A stretch of DNA of 64,000 nt from Halieaceae bacterium (GCA_902520195.1 CABYND010000010.1:19631-83630); one strand, 5' to 3'. Positions 51,890 through 61,359 are shown, numbered from the stretch's first letter. Numbers and translations: made by a program. The notes: generated by a model from the sequence alone, not told the origin.

Positions 51890-53680
51890 CTAGCCTGAGA
51901 AATAGATGCTGCCATATTCCGCCTCCAGCGCCTCACGAATACGACGCTTCTCTCCCGGCGCGTCTACAGCGGCACAACGTCCCCCTTCCCAGGCGTCATA
52001 GGCTTCGTAGCTCGGCACGCCCACCGCAGTCAGTAACTCCCAGACCAACAGGCACCGCTCCAGCTCAGAGACCGCGTCGCTGACGGCCACTCGACTAAGC
52101 AATTCATCGCGGCCGGGGACATCGTCGCTGAGCCCCAGTTGCCCGCCCACGTCGAGCCGCATAAATGCGGGCGCCTCCGGATCGTAACGAGGCCAGTCCC
52201 GGCCATCGGGCAGACGCGGGGCGCCGTCCCGCGCAAATGCACCCCATGCCGTCATCATGATCTCGGTCATCTCTGCCGCCGAGTCGGTGTCTGGATACAT
52301 GTAATCGCCAATGACGCCATACATGGGCGCACCCATGATGAAGGCAATCTCACTGGCGTGTGCCGCAGCGAGAATCTCGGAAAACGGCACGAAGTAGTTG
52401 TCGGGCTGCTCGTCCCAGTCATACCGATAGGCATACAACTCGGTGTAACCCGCCTCACGCATACCCGACAGAGGATCGTCCACAGCGCCCAATTTCCACC
52501 CGCGTGAGCGCATGTCGACCCAGAATGCGTAGAGCGCCGGGTCTTTGATACGGAGCTTCGCAGGCAAGGCTTGTGAAAGCGGATAGCTGACATCCACAAA
52601 GTAGCGGCTCAACCCCAGCCACAAGGTCACTTCATCCCGCGTTGTGCCCGCCATGACCGGTACGTTTTTGGCATAACGGGGATCGGCCAGCGCGGCCAGC
52701 ACCCCATCTTCCGGGATCACCACACCGTCGCGAATGACCGCCGGCTGAATGTGATCTTCGTCTAGCTCGAAATAGGCAGCTAGCAAGTCGTGCATGGCAA
52801 CAGCGCGTAGCGTCTCGGCATCGACCGCCGCATTTCTCAGACCCAACTCCCGAACGACTTCCCAGCTCCCCCGGTCGACCATGGGATGCTCCCGCTCGGC
52901 GTTATGGGCCTCACTGGCCGTCAGGCTGCGCACGTGCCCGGATTGGGCGATGGCCCGATGAAACAAGCCCTCGGAGGCAGGTGAAGCCAGCAGGCTGAAA
53001 ACATTTCGCCCACCTGCGCTCTCACCAAAAATCGTCACGTTAGCGCGATCACCACCAAAAGCCGTGATGTTGCGCTGAGTCCAGCGAAGCGCTTCCACCA
53101 TATCCAGGGTGCCGAAATTCGCCAGTGGCGCCGTTTTCAAATCGGCGCCATTCAGGGCGGGGTGGACAAACCATCCAAACGGACCGAGACGATAATTGAT
53201 GACCACCACGACCACCTGCTGCCGCGCTGCGAATCGCGAGAAGTCGTAGGTACCTTTATGCCCCGTAACGTTACTCCCCCCATGAATCCACAGCATGACA
53301 GGCAGGTCTGCCGTCGCCTGTCCGGGCGAGTAAATATCGAGGTAGAGACAGTCCTCCGAGCCCAGATAGTCACCCTCGGCTCCACCGGATGCCATGCTTT
53401 GCGGCTGGGGGCACATCACCGGCTCCGGCTTGGATGAGACGACCTGTTCGGGCGTTTCCAACCTGCCGGGGGCAGCCCACCGCCCGGCTCCCTCAGGTGG
53501 CTGGGCAAAGGGAATATCCCGGAAGATCAACGACCCCTCCGGTCCCGCCTCCGCGGACACCACGCCGCTCGAAGTACTGACCGATAGGCCCACCTCGGGC
53601 TCCGGGTCGGGCACCGTGCACGCAGCGCAGCACAGCATTGCCAACAGAACCCAAAGACGGCTTGGGACGGTATTTCTCAT
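51890..53680 (-). CDS. Type-B carboxylesterase lipoprotein
   Basis: Carboxylesterase/lipase family (alpha/beta fold, cholinesterase-like) of 596 residues. An N-terminal signal with a cysteine-rich end (LLAMLCCAAC) suggests a lipoprotein with lipidated C21, though the lipobox is not ideal. LWIHGGSNVTGH forms the oxyanion hole, the nucleophile lies in IFGESAGG, and EDCLYLDIYSP is the family signature. Substrate is unknown. It stands 30 bases downstream of udk on the same strand. Confidence 0.88.
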   Translation of the reverse strand: MRNTVPSRLWVLLAMLCCAACTVPDPEPEVGLSVSTSSGVVSAEAGPEGSLIFRDIPFAQPPEGAGRWAAPGRLETPEQVVSSKPEPVMCPQPQSMASGGAEGDYLGSEDCLYLDIYSPGQATADLPVMLWIHGGSNVTGHKGTYDFSRFAARQQVVVVVINYRLGPFGWFVHPALNGADLKTAPLANFGTLDMVEALRWTQRNITAFGGDRANVTIFGESAGGRNVFSLLASPASEGLFHRAIAQSGHVRSLTASEAHNAEREHPMVDRGSWEVVRELGLRNAAVDAETLRAVAMHDLLAAYFELDEDHIQPAVIRDGVVIPEDGVLAALADPRYAKNVPVMAGTTRDEVTLWLGLSRYFVDVSYPLSQALPAKLRIKDPALYAFWVDMRSRGWKLGAVDDPLSGMREAGYTELYAYRYDWDEQPDNYFVPFSEILAAAHASEIAFIMGAPMYGVIGDYMYPDTDSAAEMTEIMMTAWGAFARDGAPRLPDGRDWPRYDPEAPAFMRLDVGGQLGLSDDVPGRDELLSRVAVSDAVSELERCLLVWELLTAVGVPSYEAYDAWEGGRCAAVDAPGEKRRIREALEAEYGSIYFSG

Positions 53681-53765
53681 GGTGTGGTGGTGCCCTCAAT
53701 CATGTGTGATGAGATACGATATTAAGAAAGGCACGGACCATAGCAGGGCCGCGACACGCGCTGAC

Positions 53766-54890
53766 TCAGGGATCAGGGCTAGCGGCAGGAGTGTCGTCCA
53801 CGTCGAGGTCGGCGACGCTGTGATCGACCCAGACCATCAGCAGTTTATAGCTCACCGAGAGCATGACCGCGCCGACGAATAGCCCGATTAATCCCTCTGC
53901 AGCCATCCCGCCAAGTGCGCCCACCAACACCACGGGCATGGGGGTTTCGACACCACGACCGAGCAATATCGGCTTCAGGAAACCGTCAGCCACGCCAGCG
54001 GCGAACAGATAGATGGTCCCCAGAACATGGGTCACCGTGGACCCGTCGGCCACCAGCCAAAGCCATGCCAGTACGGGGAGTATCACCAGCGACGACGGCA
54101 ACTGAATGACGCCCAAAAAGAGCACCAGCAGCGCGAGCACGCCCGCCGCCGGCACGTCCAGAACGAGAAAACCCACTCCCAGTGCCAACGCCTGCAGAAC
54201 GGCCACGCCGACCACGCCGTTGGATACCGATCGAATAGTGGCGACCACGAGCTCGTGAATTTCCTCGCCTCGGGCGGGGTCACTGAACGTCATGAGTAAC
54301 CGACGCATTTGCTGGCCACCTGGTGTCGCATTGGCCATCATGAATCCGGCAATAAGCAGCGCAACGAACAAGAGCACCAGCGCCAGCAGCGTATTGCCAG
54401 CGGCAGCGAGCAGGAAGCGTCCGCCCGCGATCAACTGCGGCTGAATCATCTGCGCCGCCGAGACCAGGTCTTCGTGCGCTCGATGCCATAACTCATATAG
54501 CGGCGCGCCAATCACCGGCCATTCGGCGACGGCGGGATCCGCCTCGGGGACAGTAAAACCTTGCTCACTGAGCGCCATCACCCATTCACCCACGTGCTCC
54601 GCCAGCGACGCGCCCAATAGCCCAGCGGGGATGCCTATAACGAGGAAGGCAATACAGATAAAGATGACAGCCGCTTTACCCTCGCTCAAATGCAAACGCA
54701 CTGCCAGCCAGTGGTTCAAAGGATAGAGCGATACAGCGAGGATCAGCGACCAGAGCGCCAGAGCTAGAAACGGTGCAAAGACCTCCACCGAAAACCATGC
54801 GACGGTCAGCAATAAAAACAGGCGCACATAGACCTGCATGAGGTCGTGCGCCAGCATCTTGCGGATGACATTGAGATCTTCGCTACTCAT
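53766..54890 (-). CDS. AI-2E family transporter (PerM/YdiK-like)
   Basis: Membrane protein of 374 residues with about eight hydrophobic segments and the central hydrophilic domain of the AI-2E/PerM family. The C-terminal region LVVADGSTVTHV, then PILLGRGVETPMPVVLVGALGG, is the family signature. Members export small molecules, exchange ions or have unknown roles; a true autoinducer-2 role is not implied. Stands alone on the minus strand, 75 bases after the enoyl-CoA hydratase gene. Confidence 0.88.
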   Translation of the reverse strand: MSSEDLNVIRKMLAHDLMQVYVRLFLLLTVAWFSVEVFAPFLALALWSLILAVSLYPLNHWLAVRLHLSEGKAAVIFICIAFLVIGIPAGLLGASLAEHVGEWVMALSEQGFTVPEADPAVAEWPVIGAPLYELWHRAHEDLVSAAQMIQPQLIAGGRFLLAAAGNTLLALVLLFVALLIAGFMMANATPGGQQMRRLLMTFSDPARGEEIHELVVATIRSVSNGVVGVAVLQALALGVGFLVLDVPAAGVLALLVLFLGVIQLPSSLVILPVLAWLWLVADGSTVTHVLGTIYLFAAGVADGFLKPILLGRGVETPMPVVLVGALGGMAAEGLIGLFVGAVMLSVSYKLLMVWVDHSVADLDVDDTPAASPDP

Positions 54891-54965
54891 ACCGCCGCCC
54901 CCTGCGCGTTCAGTGTGTAGCCTCGTCTAACCCAGCCTGACGAGATCAGTGGCTGAATGCAATCA

Positions 54966-55736
54966 CTAACGCCCTTTCCACTCCGGCTTGCGCTTCTCTG
55001 CAAACGCAGTGGCACCCTCAATTGCGTCCTCACTGGTGAACACGGGCTGCGTCAGCGCATTCTGGTTCGACCACGCCTCATCGTCGCTCCAGTCGCGAGA
55101 GGCTTTAATAATGGCCTTGCTGACCTTAACGGCCCGCGGACCGGTCTCGGCGATCCGCTGCGCCAGTGCCTTGGCCGCATCCAAAGCGCCACCCGCCTCG
55201 GTCAGTTCATTAACGAGGCCCATCGCCATCGCCCGGTCCGCACCCATGAACTCACCCGTCAGAGCCAACTCCATCGCGACCCGATAGGGAATCTGAGAAG
55301 GTAATCTGACCAGACCTCCAGCGGCAGCGACAAGGCCGCGCTTCACTTCAGGAATACCGAACTTTGCATTGTCCGCCGCAATGATGAGATCACAGGCGAT
55401 GGCCAGTTCGCAGCCACCCGCAAGGGCGTAGCCCTCAACCGCTGCAATCAACGGCTTGTCGGCGGAGCGCTCGGTCATACCGCCAAAACCTCGCCCCTCT
55501 ATGTGGGGAAACTCGCCTGATACAAAAGCCTTGAGATCCATGCCAGCACAGAAAGTGCCGCCGGCGCCGGTCAGCACGCCGACCCGCAAAGAATCATTGC
55601 TGTCTAACCGCTCAAGCGCAGCCGCGACCCCCTGTGCGACCGACAGGTTCACCGCATTTTTCGCTTCTGGACGGTTGATGGTGATGACGAGGACGCCATC
55701 GGCCTCGTCAGTTAAAACTGTTGCTTCGTCTGACAT
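54966..55736 (-). CDS. Enoyl-CoA hydratase/isomerase family protein
   Basis: Crotonase-fold protein of 256 residues. INRPEAKNAVNLSVAQ and the oxyanion region GAGGTFCAGMDLKAF and YALAGGCELAIACD are typical. It could hydrate enoyl-CoA or act as an isomerase; substrate is not evident. The start at 55736 (MSDEATVLTDEADGV) is chosen because the earlier in-frame region overlaps the preceding SDR gene. Located 14 bases after that gene, likely one operon for acyl-CoA oxidation. Confidence 0.88.
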   Translation of the reverse strand: MSDEATVLTDEADGVLVITINRPEAKNAVNLSVAQGVAAALERLDSNDSLRVGVLTGAGGTFCAGMDLKAFVSGEFPHIEGRGFGGMTERSADKPLIAAVEGYALAGGCELAIACDLIIAADNAKFGIPEVKRGLVAAAGGLVRLPSQIPYRVAMELALTGEFMGADRAMAMGLVNELTEAGGALDAAKALAQRIAETGPRAVKVSKAIIKASRDWSDDEAWSNQNALTQPVFTSEDAIEGATAFAEKRKPEWKGR

Positions 55737-55750
55737 CACTTCGCTCCTAG

Positions 55751-56524
55751 TTAGCGCGGCTGCATCCGGATGCCGCCATCCATTCTGATGCACTCACCGT
55801 TAATGTAATCGTTGTCGATGATCGACGTCGCCAGCTGCGCGATTTCCTCGGGCCGTCCCAGACGCTTTGGATAGAGCACCGACTGCGACAGCGACTCGAC
55901 AAACTCCGGCGTCAGACCATTGAACAACGGCGTGTTGATCAGGCCCGGAACAATCGTATTCACCCGAATACCCACGGTTGAGAGATCCCGGGCGATTGGC
56001 AGCGTCATACCCACAATGCCACCCTTACTGGCGCTGTAGGCAGCCTGGCCCATCTGCCCTTCGTAGGCGGCCACAGAGGCGGTGTTAATGATCACCCCGC
56101 GTGAACCGTCATCGTTGACGGGATCATGCTTGGCCATGACTTCCGCGCAAAGTCGCAGCACGTTAAAGGTCCCCGTGAGATTCACCGCAATGACTTTGCT
56201 CCAGACATCCATCGGAAAGGGTCCGTCCCGGCCGAGGGTTTTCGCGGCGTTACCGATACCGGCACAGTTCACATTGATATGGATGGTGCCAAAGGCCGAC
56301 ACAGCAGCCTCGATACCGGCTTTTGCGGAGTCCTCATCCACCACGTTCACATTCGCGAAAACGCAATTGTCTGCACCGAGCTCGGCGACCATCGCCTGCC
56401 CCGCGTCTTCATTCAGGTCAAAAATGACCACTTTACCACCGGTCGCGGCGATGCGGCGTGTCACCGCCTGCCCGATACCCGAAGCACCGCCGGTAACGAC
56501 TGAAACTTTTCCTTTGATATCCAT
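55751..56524 (-). CDS. Short-chain dehydrogenase, 3-hydroxyacyl-CoA dehydrogenase type
   Basis: Classical SDR of 257 residues. The cofactor motif is TGGASGIGQ (11-19), and D36 indicates preference for NAD over NADP. S150, Y163 and K167 (YSASK) form the catalytic set. Overall wording resembles HSD17B10-type enzymes that oxidise 3-hydroxyacyl-CoA, which fits the neighbouring hydratase and thiolase-like genes. TAGGAG seven bases before the ATG sets the start. Confidence 0.87.
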   Translation of the reverse strand: MDIKGKVSVVTGGASGIGQAVTRRIAATGGKVVIFDLNEDAGQAMVAELGADNCVFANVNVVDEDSAKAGIEAAVSAFGTIHINVNCAGIGNAAKTLGRDGPFPMDVWSKVIAVNLTGTFNVLRLCAEVMAKHDPVNDDGSRGVIINTASVAAYEGQMGQAAYSASKGGIVGMTLPIARDLSTVGIRVNTIVPGLINTPLFNGLTPEFVESLSQSVLYPKRLGRPEEIAQLATSIIDNDYINGECIRMDGGIRMQPR

Positions 56525-56545
56525 ATGTTAACTCCTATTACTCAC

Positions 56546-58093
56546 TCAAATTAATATCTGTTCATTAGGCCGCCGGCGCACGATGTTGCGCTCACCGGTG
56601 GACACCACGACCTGTTCACCCAGCGGGTCTGCGGTTTCAAACCACTCAAGCAGTTCGGCATCCTCCGGGTCAGCCACCCCGACCCAGCGGCGGCCGTCAG
56701 ACAACTGTCGACCGACAACAACCGCCCTTGCACCGCCTTTCTGCGGCTGAAAGGTATAGCTCTCAATGACCCCTTCAGGCTCCGGGTCAGAGACAACCTC
56801 GACCACCTCGGGGGCCTTGAACTCCCGGACCGCCTCGGGAAACGCGGCGGGCATGTTGGCATAAACGCCCACCGCGTGCTTGGAAAGATACCCGCCATTG
56901 GCCCCGACAATGCCATATGCAGGCTCAGGCTGTGCTCTCAGCCAGTGCACCATCTCGGCGATCCCGTGGGTCGAGTAGTTGTTACCTGGCCCACCAAAAA
57001 AAGGCAGCCCTCCGGTCAACGTCAGGGGCCGTGGGTCATCGAGCGTCATGCCCAGCGCATCCATCGCCACCCACACCGCGATCGGAAAACAGGAATACAG
57101 ATCCACCGCGCCAATCTGCTCAGCTTCAATACCCGCACCCGCTAATGCGTTGCGGTAGGCTGCCGCCATCGCCTCTGACTCCCCTATGGCGCGCCGGTTC
57201 AGGACTTGCGGCTCTGAGCCGGTCCCGTGGCCATGAAGAAAAATCGCCCGATCCGCGACCCCGAGCGTCTGCGCCGTGTCCCAGCGGGTGAGCACCAGCG
57301 CTGAGGCCTGATTCACGCCATCTTTGGCCACCATCGATTTGAGGTGAGGGTCTCCCATGATGCGATTGCTGCTCGACGCCTCGCCGATTTCGGCAGCAGT
57401 CATGGCCTTGTCGAACATGGCATACGGGTTGGCCGCCGCCACGCTGTTAAAGCGCGCCATCAGCTTTGCTAACTGCGAGCGATAGGCCGACTTGCTGAGG
57501 CCGAGATCACCCCGCCTCACTTGCTCTTGCAATGGATAGATATCGACCGGATTCCAAGCACCATGCCGGTTGAGCTCGGCATCGAAGAGGAGCTCCGTGC
57601 AGGCGCCACGATCGTCAGTTTCACCCTCCGGCTCGTCACTCCAGTCCGCCGACAGACCCTGTCGCTGCAGTTGACGGGAAGTGGCCAACGCCTCGGCACC
57701 ACAGATGATCGCGCCGTTGATTTCTCCGCGGACCAGCGCATTACCGAGCTCATAGACCAATCGCTGAGGCTCATCGCCACAGGCCCGAGAATAAATCGCC
57801 GAGGCATTCGGCAGCGCGAGCCGGCTCAGAATAGATAAGGGTGGGCTGCTACTGCGTCCAAAAGGAGCAATAACCGGCACGATAAAATCCGGCACCGAGT
57901 GGGCGAACATCCTGACGCAAGCGAGACGATCGATCAGCGGGCTCAGCGCCTCCGCGGCGCCGGTATCGGCCAGTGCGGCTTCGCAGGCGCGCGCCGCCAA
58001 ATCCTCTGGCATCAATCCTTCAAATTGGTCGTCAAGACGCTCCGTAAACTGACCTGCGCCTAGCAAAACCGGCGTATTGGGATCAATGGGCAT
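56546..58093 (-). CDS. Thiolase-like protein with C-terminal extension
   Basis: Thiolase-superfamily protein of 515 residues, longer than typical thiolases (about 390). C105 in YSRACGDEPQ lies where the nucleophilic cysteine is expected, and H376 in NNYSTHGIAEM matches the catalytic His. The C-terminal thiolase cysteine is missing: the corresponding block reads GANGGYLSKHA. The last ~100 residues form a beta-rich extension (from about EVVSDPEPEGV). Condensation or cleavage of acyl-CoA is plausible but not certain. One base separates it from tpiA upstream. Confidence 0.8.
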   Translation of the reverse strand: MPIDPNTPVLLGAGQFTERLDDQFEGLMPEDLAARACEAALADTGAAEALSPLIDRLACVRMFAHSVPDFIVPVIAPFGRSSSPPLSILSRLALPNASAIYSRACGDEPQRLVYELGNALVRGEINGAIICGAEALATSRQLQRQGLSADWSDEPEGETDDRGACTELLFDAELNRHGAWNPVDIYPLQEQVRRGDLGLSKSAYRSQLAKLMARFNSVAAANPYAMFDKAMTAAEIGEASSSNRIMGDPHLKSMVAKDGVNQASALVLTRWDTAQTLGVADRAIFLHGHGTGSEPQVLNRRAIGESEAMAAAYRNALAGAGIEAEQIGAVDLYSCFPIAVWVAMDALGMTLDDPRPLTLTGGLPFFGGPGNNYSTHGIAEMVHWLRAQPEPAYGIVGANGGYLSKHAVGVYANMPAAFPEAVREFKAPEVVEVVSDPEPEGVIESYTFQPQKGGARAVVVGRQLSDGRRWVGVADPEDAELLEWFETADPLGEQVVVSTGERNIVRRRPNEQILI

Positions 58094-58094
58094 A

Positions 58095-58835
58095 TCAGTG
58101 ACTCAGATTATTCGACGCGGACTGCGCAATCGCCATTAAAGAGGCCGCTTCCAGCGAGGCACCGCCCACCAGCGCACCGTCAACGTGCGGACAGGCAAAT
58201 AGTGCATCGGAATTCTCTGCGTTAACACTGCCACCATAAAGAACTGGCGTGGCCTGTGAGGCTCCAAACAGGGATTCGACTTCCTGTTTGATCATGGCGT
58301 GCATCTCGTTCGCCTGATCCGGCGTCGCCGTCAGACCCGTGCCGATGGCCCACACTGGCTCGTAAGCAATGAGTAGGTTCGGTTGAGATTCCGCCAGCGC
58401 CGACCGCAGTTGCACGCGCACCACATCCTCGTGCTCTCCCGCCTCACGGGCAGGTCGCTGTTCCCCGACGCAAAGTACAGGGGTCACACCCGCCGATTGC
58501 GCCGCCATCAACTTCTCAGCGATCAGTTCATCTGGCTCGTAGTGATACTGCCGGCGCTCGGAGTGTCCGACGAGGACAAACTGGCAGCCGAGGTCAGCCA
58601 ACATATCGGCGGACACCTCGCCGGTATACGCGCCCTGAGCGTGCACAGAGCAGTCCTGTGCTGCCAACTCACAGCCAGGTAAGGCCTCAACCAAGGCCTG
58701 CAGGTAGGGAAATGGCGGTGCGATAGCAATGCGTAGCGCAGGATTGGCGTCAAAAGACCACTGTTCCGAGAAGGCTTGAATCGCGGCGCGACTGCCGTGC
58801 TGCTTCCAGTTGCCGATGAGATAAAAGTTGGTCAT
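58095..58835 (-). CDS. tpiA: Triose-phosphate isomerase
   Basis: Interconverts dihydroxyacetone phosphate and glyceraldehyde 3-phosphate. It has 246 residues. The active-site residues N9 and K11 (IGNWK), H91 (VGHSERRQY) and E159 (AYEPVWAIGTG) are present, with the phosphate-binding loop VLYGGSVN near the end. In many gammaproteobacteria tpiA precedes secG; here it heads a lipid-type gene run instead and is one base from the next gene. Confidence 0.95.
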   Translation of the reverse strand: MTNFYLIGNWKQHGSRAAIQAFSEQWSFDANPALRIAIAPPFPYLQALVEALPGCELAAQDCSVHAQGAYTGEVSADMLADLGCQFVLVGHSERRQYHYEPDELIAEKLMAAQSAGVTPVLCVGEQRPAREAGEHEDVVRVQLRSALAESQPNLLIAYEPVWAIGTGLTATPDQANEMHAMIKQEVESLFGASQATPVLYGGSVNAENSDALFACPHVDGALVGGASLEAASLMAIAQSASNNLSH

Positions 58836-58888
58836 GGGCTACGCGTGATATGGGACGCGGCGGACCATAACAGAGCACGGCATGCTTC

Positions 58889-59743
58889 TCACCCCCTCTC
58901 TACGGGGCAATCCGCTCGAGCACCCCACTCGGCCCAGGATCCGTCGTACACCGCAACGGGAGAGCGCCCGAGTTCATGTAAGGCCGCCGCCAGCAGACAG
59001 GCAGAAATACCTGACCCACAGGTCGTTATGACCCGCTCATCGTGACCGACACCGATCCCGTGAAATAGTGCTTCAAGTTCCGGTAGCGATTTCAGGCTTG
59101 CGGGATCGCCGCTCAGAATTTGACCATAGTGCAAATTTTTCGAGCCGGGGATATGTCCCGGGCGCACGCCTGGTCTCGGCTCGGCTTCTTCGCCGGCAAA
59201 TCGGGAAGCGGAACGCGCGTCGACGACGGTGTGACTCTCCGATGTCAGCGCTGCCTTCACACCCTCTACGTCTGTTACCCACGCCGACTGAAGCGCCGCG
59301 ACGAAACCCACGCCTGGCTCGGCCATGGTGGGCTCCCCCTGCTCTGTGTCATAGCTACCAGCAATCCAGCCTGGCAGCCCTCCCTCAAGAATCTGCACCC
59401 TGTCATGACCAAACACACGGAACATCCACCAGGCTCGCGCGGCGGAAAACAGCCCCTTGCCGTCGTAGACCACCACCCGGCTATTCGCGCCGATACCCAG
59501 CGCCTGAACACAGTCGGTGAATACCGGCTCATCAGGCAGCATATGCGGACAGGCGTGGTCTAGGTCCGCCACGGTGTCGATATCAAAAAACTGGGCGCCG
59601 GGAATGCGACTCGCCAGAAACTCCGCCTTGGGGTCGCGACCTTCCGCCGGCAAATACCAGGAGGCGTCAACAACCGTGACATCGACGCTCTCCAGCTGCG
59701 AGAGGAGTGCCGCAGGCGATATGAACGTATTCGAATCAGGCAT
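58889..59743 (-). CDS. sseA: 3-mercaptopyruvate sulfurtransferase (rhodanese family)
   Basis: Two-rhodanese-domain protein of 284 residues. The C-terminal domain has active-site C242 in TTCGSGISAC; the CGSG(I/V)(S/T)AC loop is that of 3-mercaptopyruvate sulfurtransferases rather than thiosulfate-specific CRKGV. RIPGAQFFDID and VRPGHIPGSKNLHY are the domain signatures. The start MPDSNTFISP is chosen because the open frame upstream, to 59950, has no family similarity. Confidence 0.9.
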   Translation of the reverse strand: MPDSNTFISPAALLSQLESVDVTVVDASWYLPAEGRDPKAEFLASRIPGAQFFDIDTVADLDHACPHMLPDEPVFTDCVQALGIGANSRVVVYDGKGLFSAARAWWMFRVFGHDRVQILEGGLPGWIAGSYDTEQGEPTMAEPGVGFVAALQSAWVTDVEGVKAALTSESHTVVDARSASRFAGEEAEPRPGVRPGHIPGSKNLHYGQILSGDPASLKSLPELEALFHGIGVGHDERVITTCGSGISACLLAAALHELGRSPVAVYDGSWAEWGARADCPVERG

Positions 59744-60051
59744 TTTCAAGTGCTCGCGCGGTATAGAAGAAGATGGGCGATCGCAAAGCCTGCGTCCTGC
59801 GGCCACTCGCCTAGCCCCATCATAGGGAGTGGCAATTGTATGGGCTGCTCCAGATCTTGGAAACCAGACCACATAAAACAGATAGGGGAAACAAGAGTGC
59901 TGTCCCACCGCGGCGACATCAAGAGCTTTATCCACAGTAGCGCTATCCACAGCAGTACGACGGCCATAGGGTTTTCATTCAGCGTCGACTTTGTTCACAA
60001 TGGTCGGCCTTCGATATCAACACCCCATATGGGGCCTCAGAGGAGATAGCT
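59744..60051. other. Divergent intergenic region between sseA and the dienelactone hydrolase gene
   Basis: This 308-bp stretch has no supported gene. The upstream extension of the sseA frame here lacks similarity to the family. It contains two DnaA-box-like sites (separate entry). The last 20 bases hold AGAGGAG, the ribosome-binding site of the following gene. No clear terminator or sigma-70 promoter was identified. Confidence 0.6.
59928..59951. promoter_or_regulatory. Pair of DnaA-box-like 9-mers
   Basis: TTATCCACA (59928-59936) equals the strong E. coli DnaA box, and CTATCCACA (59943-59951) differs at one position. They are direct repeats 15 bases apart, start to start. Two isolated boxes do not make an origin; they may be chance, a titration site or a DnaA-linked control of the flanking genes. 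Confidence 0.4.
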
Positions 60052-60723
60052 ATGCCGAACACAACGATTACTTGTGGCGATGGATTTGAACTCGGCGCCT
60101 ACGAGGCGAGCCCCTCGGACGCAGCAAAGGGCGCTGTCGTGGTCATACAGGAGATCTTTGGGGTCAACTCGCACATTCGTTCCGTTGTCGACGGCTATGC
60201 TGAGGCGGGTTTCTATGCGATTGCTCCGGCGATTTTTGACCGTCTGGAGCGGGACGTGCAGCTGGGCTACACCGAAGACGACATGACTGCCGGCATCGAG
60301 CTCGCTTTTCAAAAGCTGGATATGAGCCAGACGTTGGGCGACCTGCAAGCCACGATTGACGCCGCTGCGAATCATGGAAAGGTCGGTGTGGTGGGCTACT
60401 GCTTTGGCGGCTTGCTGACATGGCTGTCAAGCTGCAACCTGAATCAAGTGTCTGCTGCTTCCGCTTATTATGGTGGCGGTATTCCAGATAACGCGGACAT
60501 GACGCCTTCTTGCCCGATCATCCTCCATTTTGGTGAGCAGGATGCGCACATTCCCATGGACTCCGTGGCCACCTTCCAGGAAAAGCAGCCGGACCTGCCG
60601 GTGCATGTTTATGCCGCGGATCATGGCTTCAACTGTGATCAACGCGACTCCTATGACGCGACGGCAGCAAGCCAGGCCAGAGAACGAACACTGACCTTGT
60701 TTAACGACACCCTCGCCGCCTGA
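60052..60723 (+). CDS. Dienelactone hydrolase family protein
   Basis: Alpha/beta hydrolase of 223 residues. The catalytic set C117 (VGYCFGGLL), D164 (GEQDAHIP) and H191 (AADHGFN) is that of dienelactone hydrolases, which open lactone rings in chlorocatechol degradation. Many chromosomal homologues have other, unknown substrates. AGAGGAG six bases before the ATG supports the start. The FMN reductase gene follows by eight bases. Confidence 0.88.
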   Translation: MPNTTITCGDGFELGAYEASPSDAAKGAVVVIQEIFGVNSHIRSVVDGYAEAGFYAIAPAIFDRLERDVQLGYTEDDMTAGIELAFQKLDMSQTLGDLQATIDAAANHGKVGVVGYCFGGLLTWLSSCNLNQVSAASAYYGGGIPDNADMTPSCPIILHFGEQDAHIPMDSVATFQEKQPDLPVHVYAADHGFNCDQRDSYDATAASQARERTLTLFNDTLAA

Positions 60724-60731
60724 GCGCTGGC

Positions 60732-61343
60732 GTGAGAATCGGAGTCATCGTCGGGAGCCATCGCACCGAATCCGAGAGCGCGAAAGTCGGCCGGTTTCTG
60801 AGCGAAGTACTCTCTGCAACAGACGGCGTCAGCGCCTGGACGCTGGATCTCGGTAAAACTCCATTGCCACTGTGGGACGAGGCGTTGTGGAGCAATGGAC
60901 CTCAGTGGTCGATGATGCCCGAGCTCAAATCGGAGCTCGACACCTGCGACGGGTTTGTCGTGATTGCACCAGAGTGGCACGGCATGGTGCCCGCAGCACT
61001 GAAAAATTTTTTCTTGCTGTGGGCTGCGACCGGCGAGCTTTCTCACAAACCCGCGCTCCCCTGCGCGATCTCAGCGGGAGAAGGCGGCGCCTACGTGATT
61101 TCCGAACTGCGGATGAGCAGCTATAAAAACAACCGCCTGTGCTGGTTACCAGAGCAGCTGATTGCCAGACAAGTGAAATCCATCTGCAACGACGACACCG
61201 CACAAAATGACCCGTCGCTTCATGATACCTTCGCCACCCGAAGTCGTTACGCGCTTGACTTGCTGCTCGCCTATGCCAAAGCACTGACTAGCGTCAGGGA
61301 CAGCGGCCTGATCGACCACGATACCTTTATGAACGGCATGTGA
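60732..61343 (+). CDS. NADPH-dependent FMN reductase-like flavoprotein
   Basis: Flavodoxin-like protein of 203 residues. The N-terminal IGVIVGSHRTESESAK forms the FMN phosphate loop, and APEWHGMVPAALKNFFLLW is the family signature. Members reduce FMN, quinones or azo compounds with NADPH. Its close spacing to the dienelactone hydrolase suggests a shared pathway that the window does not reveal. Convergent with the next gene, 16 bases apart. Confidence 0.85.
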   Translation: MRIGVIVGSHRTESESAKVGRFLSEVLSATDGVSAWTLDLGKTPLPLWDEALWSNGPQWSMMPELKSELDTCDGFVVIAPEWHGMVPAALKNFFLLWAATGELSHKPALPCAISAGEGGAYVISELRMSSYKNNRLCWLPEQLIARQVKSICNDDTAQNDPSLHDTFATRSRYALDLLLAYAKALTSVRDSGLIDHDTFMNGM

Positions 61344-61359
61344 TCAGCCACAGGCCTCT

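Noticed and set aside
54891..54965. CTCGTC/GACGAG inverted repeat after the enoyl-CoA hydratase gene
   Set aside because: The loop is 11 bases and there is no T-tract, so a rho-independent terminator is not supported.
59744..59950. 69-codon upstream extension of the sseA reading frame
   Set aside because: The extension has no rhodanese similarity, and MPDSNTFISP matches the usual N-terminus of the family.
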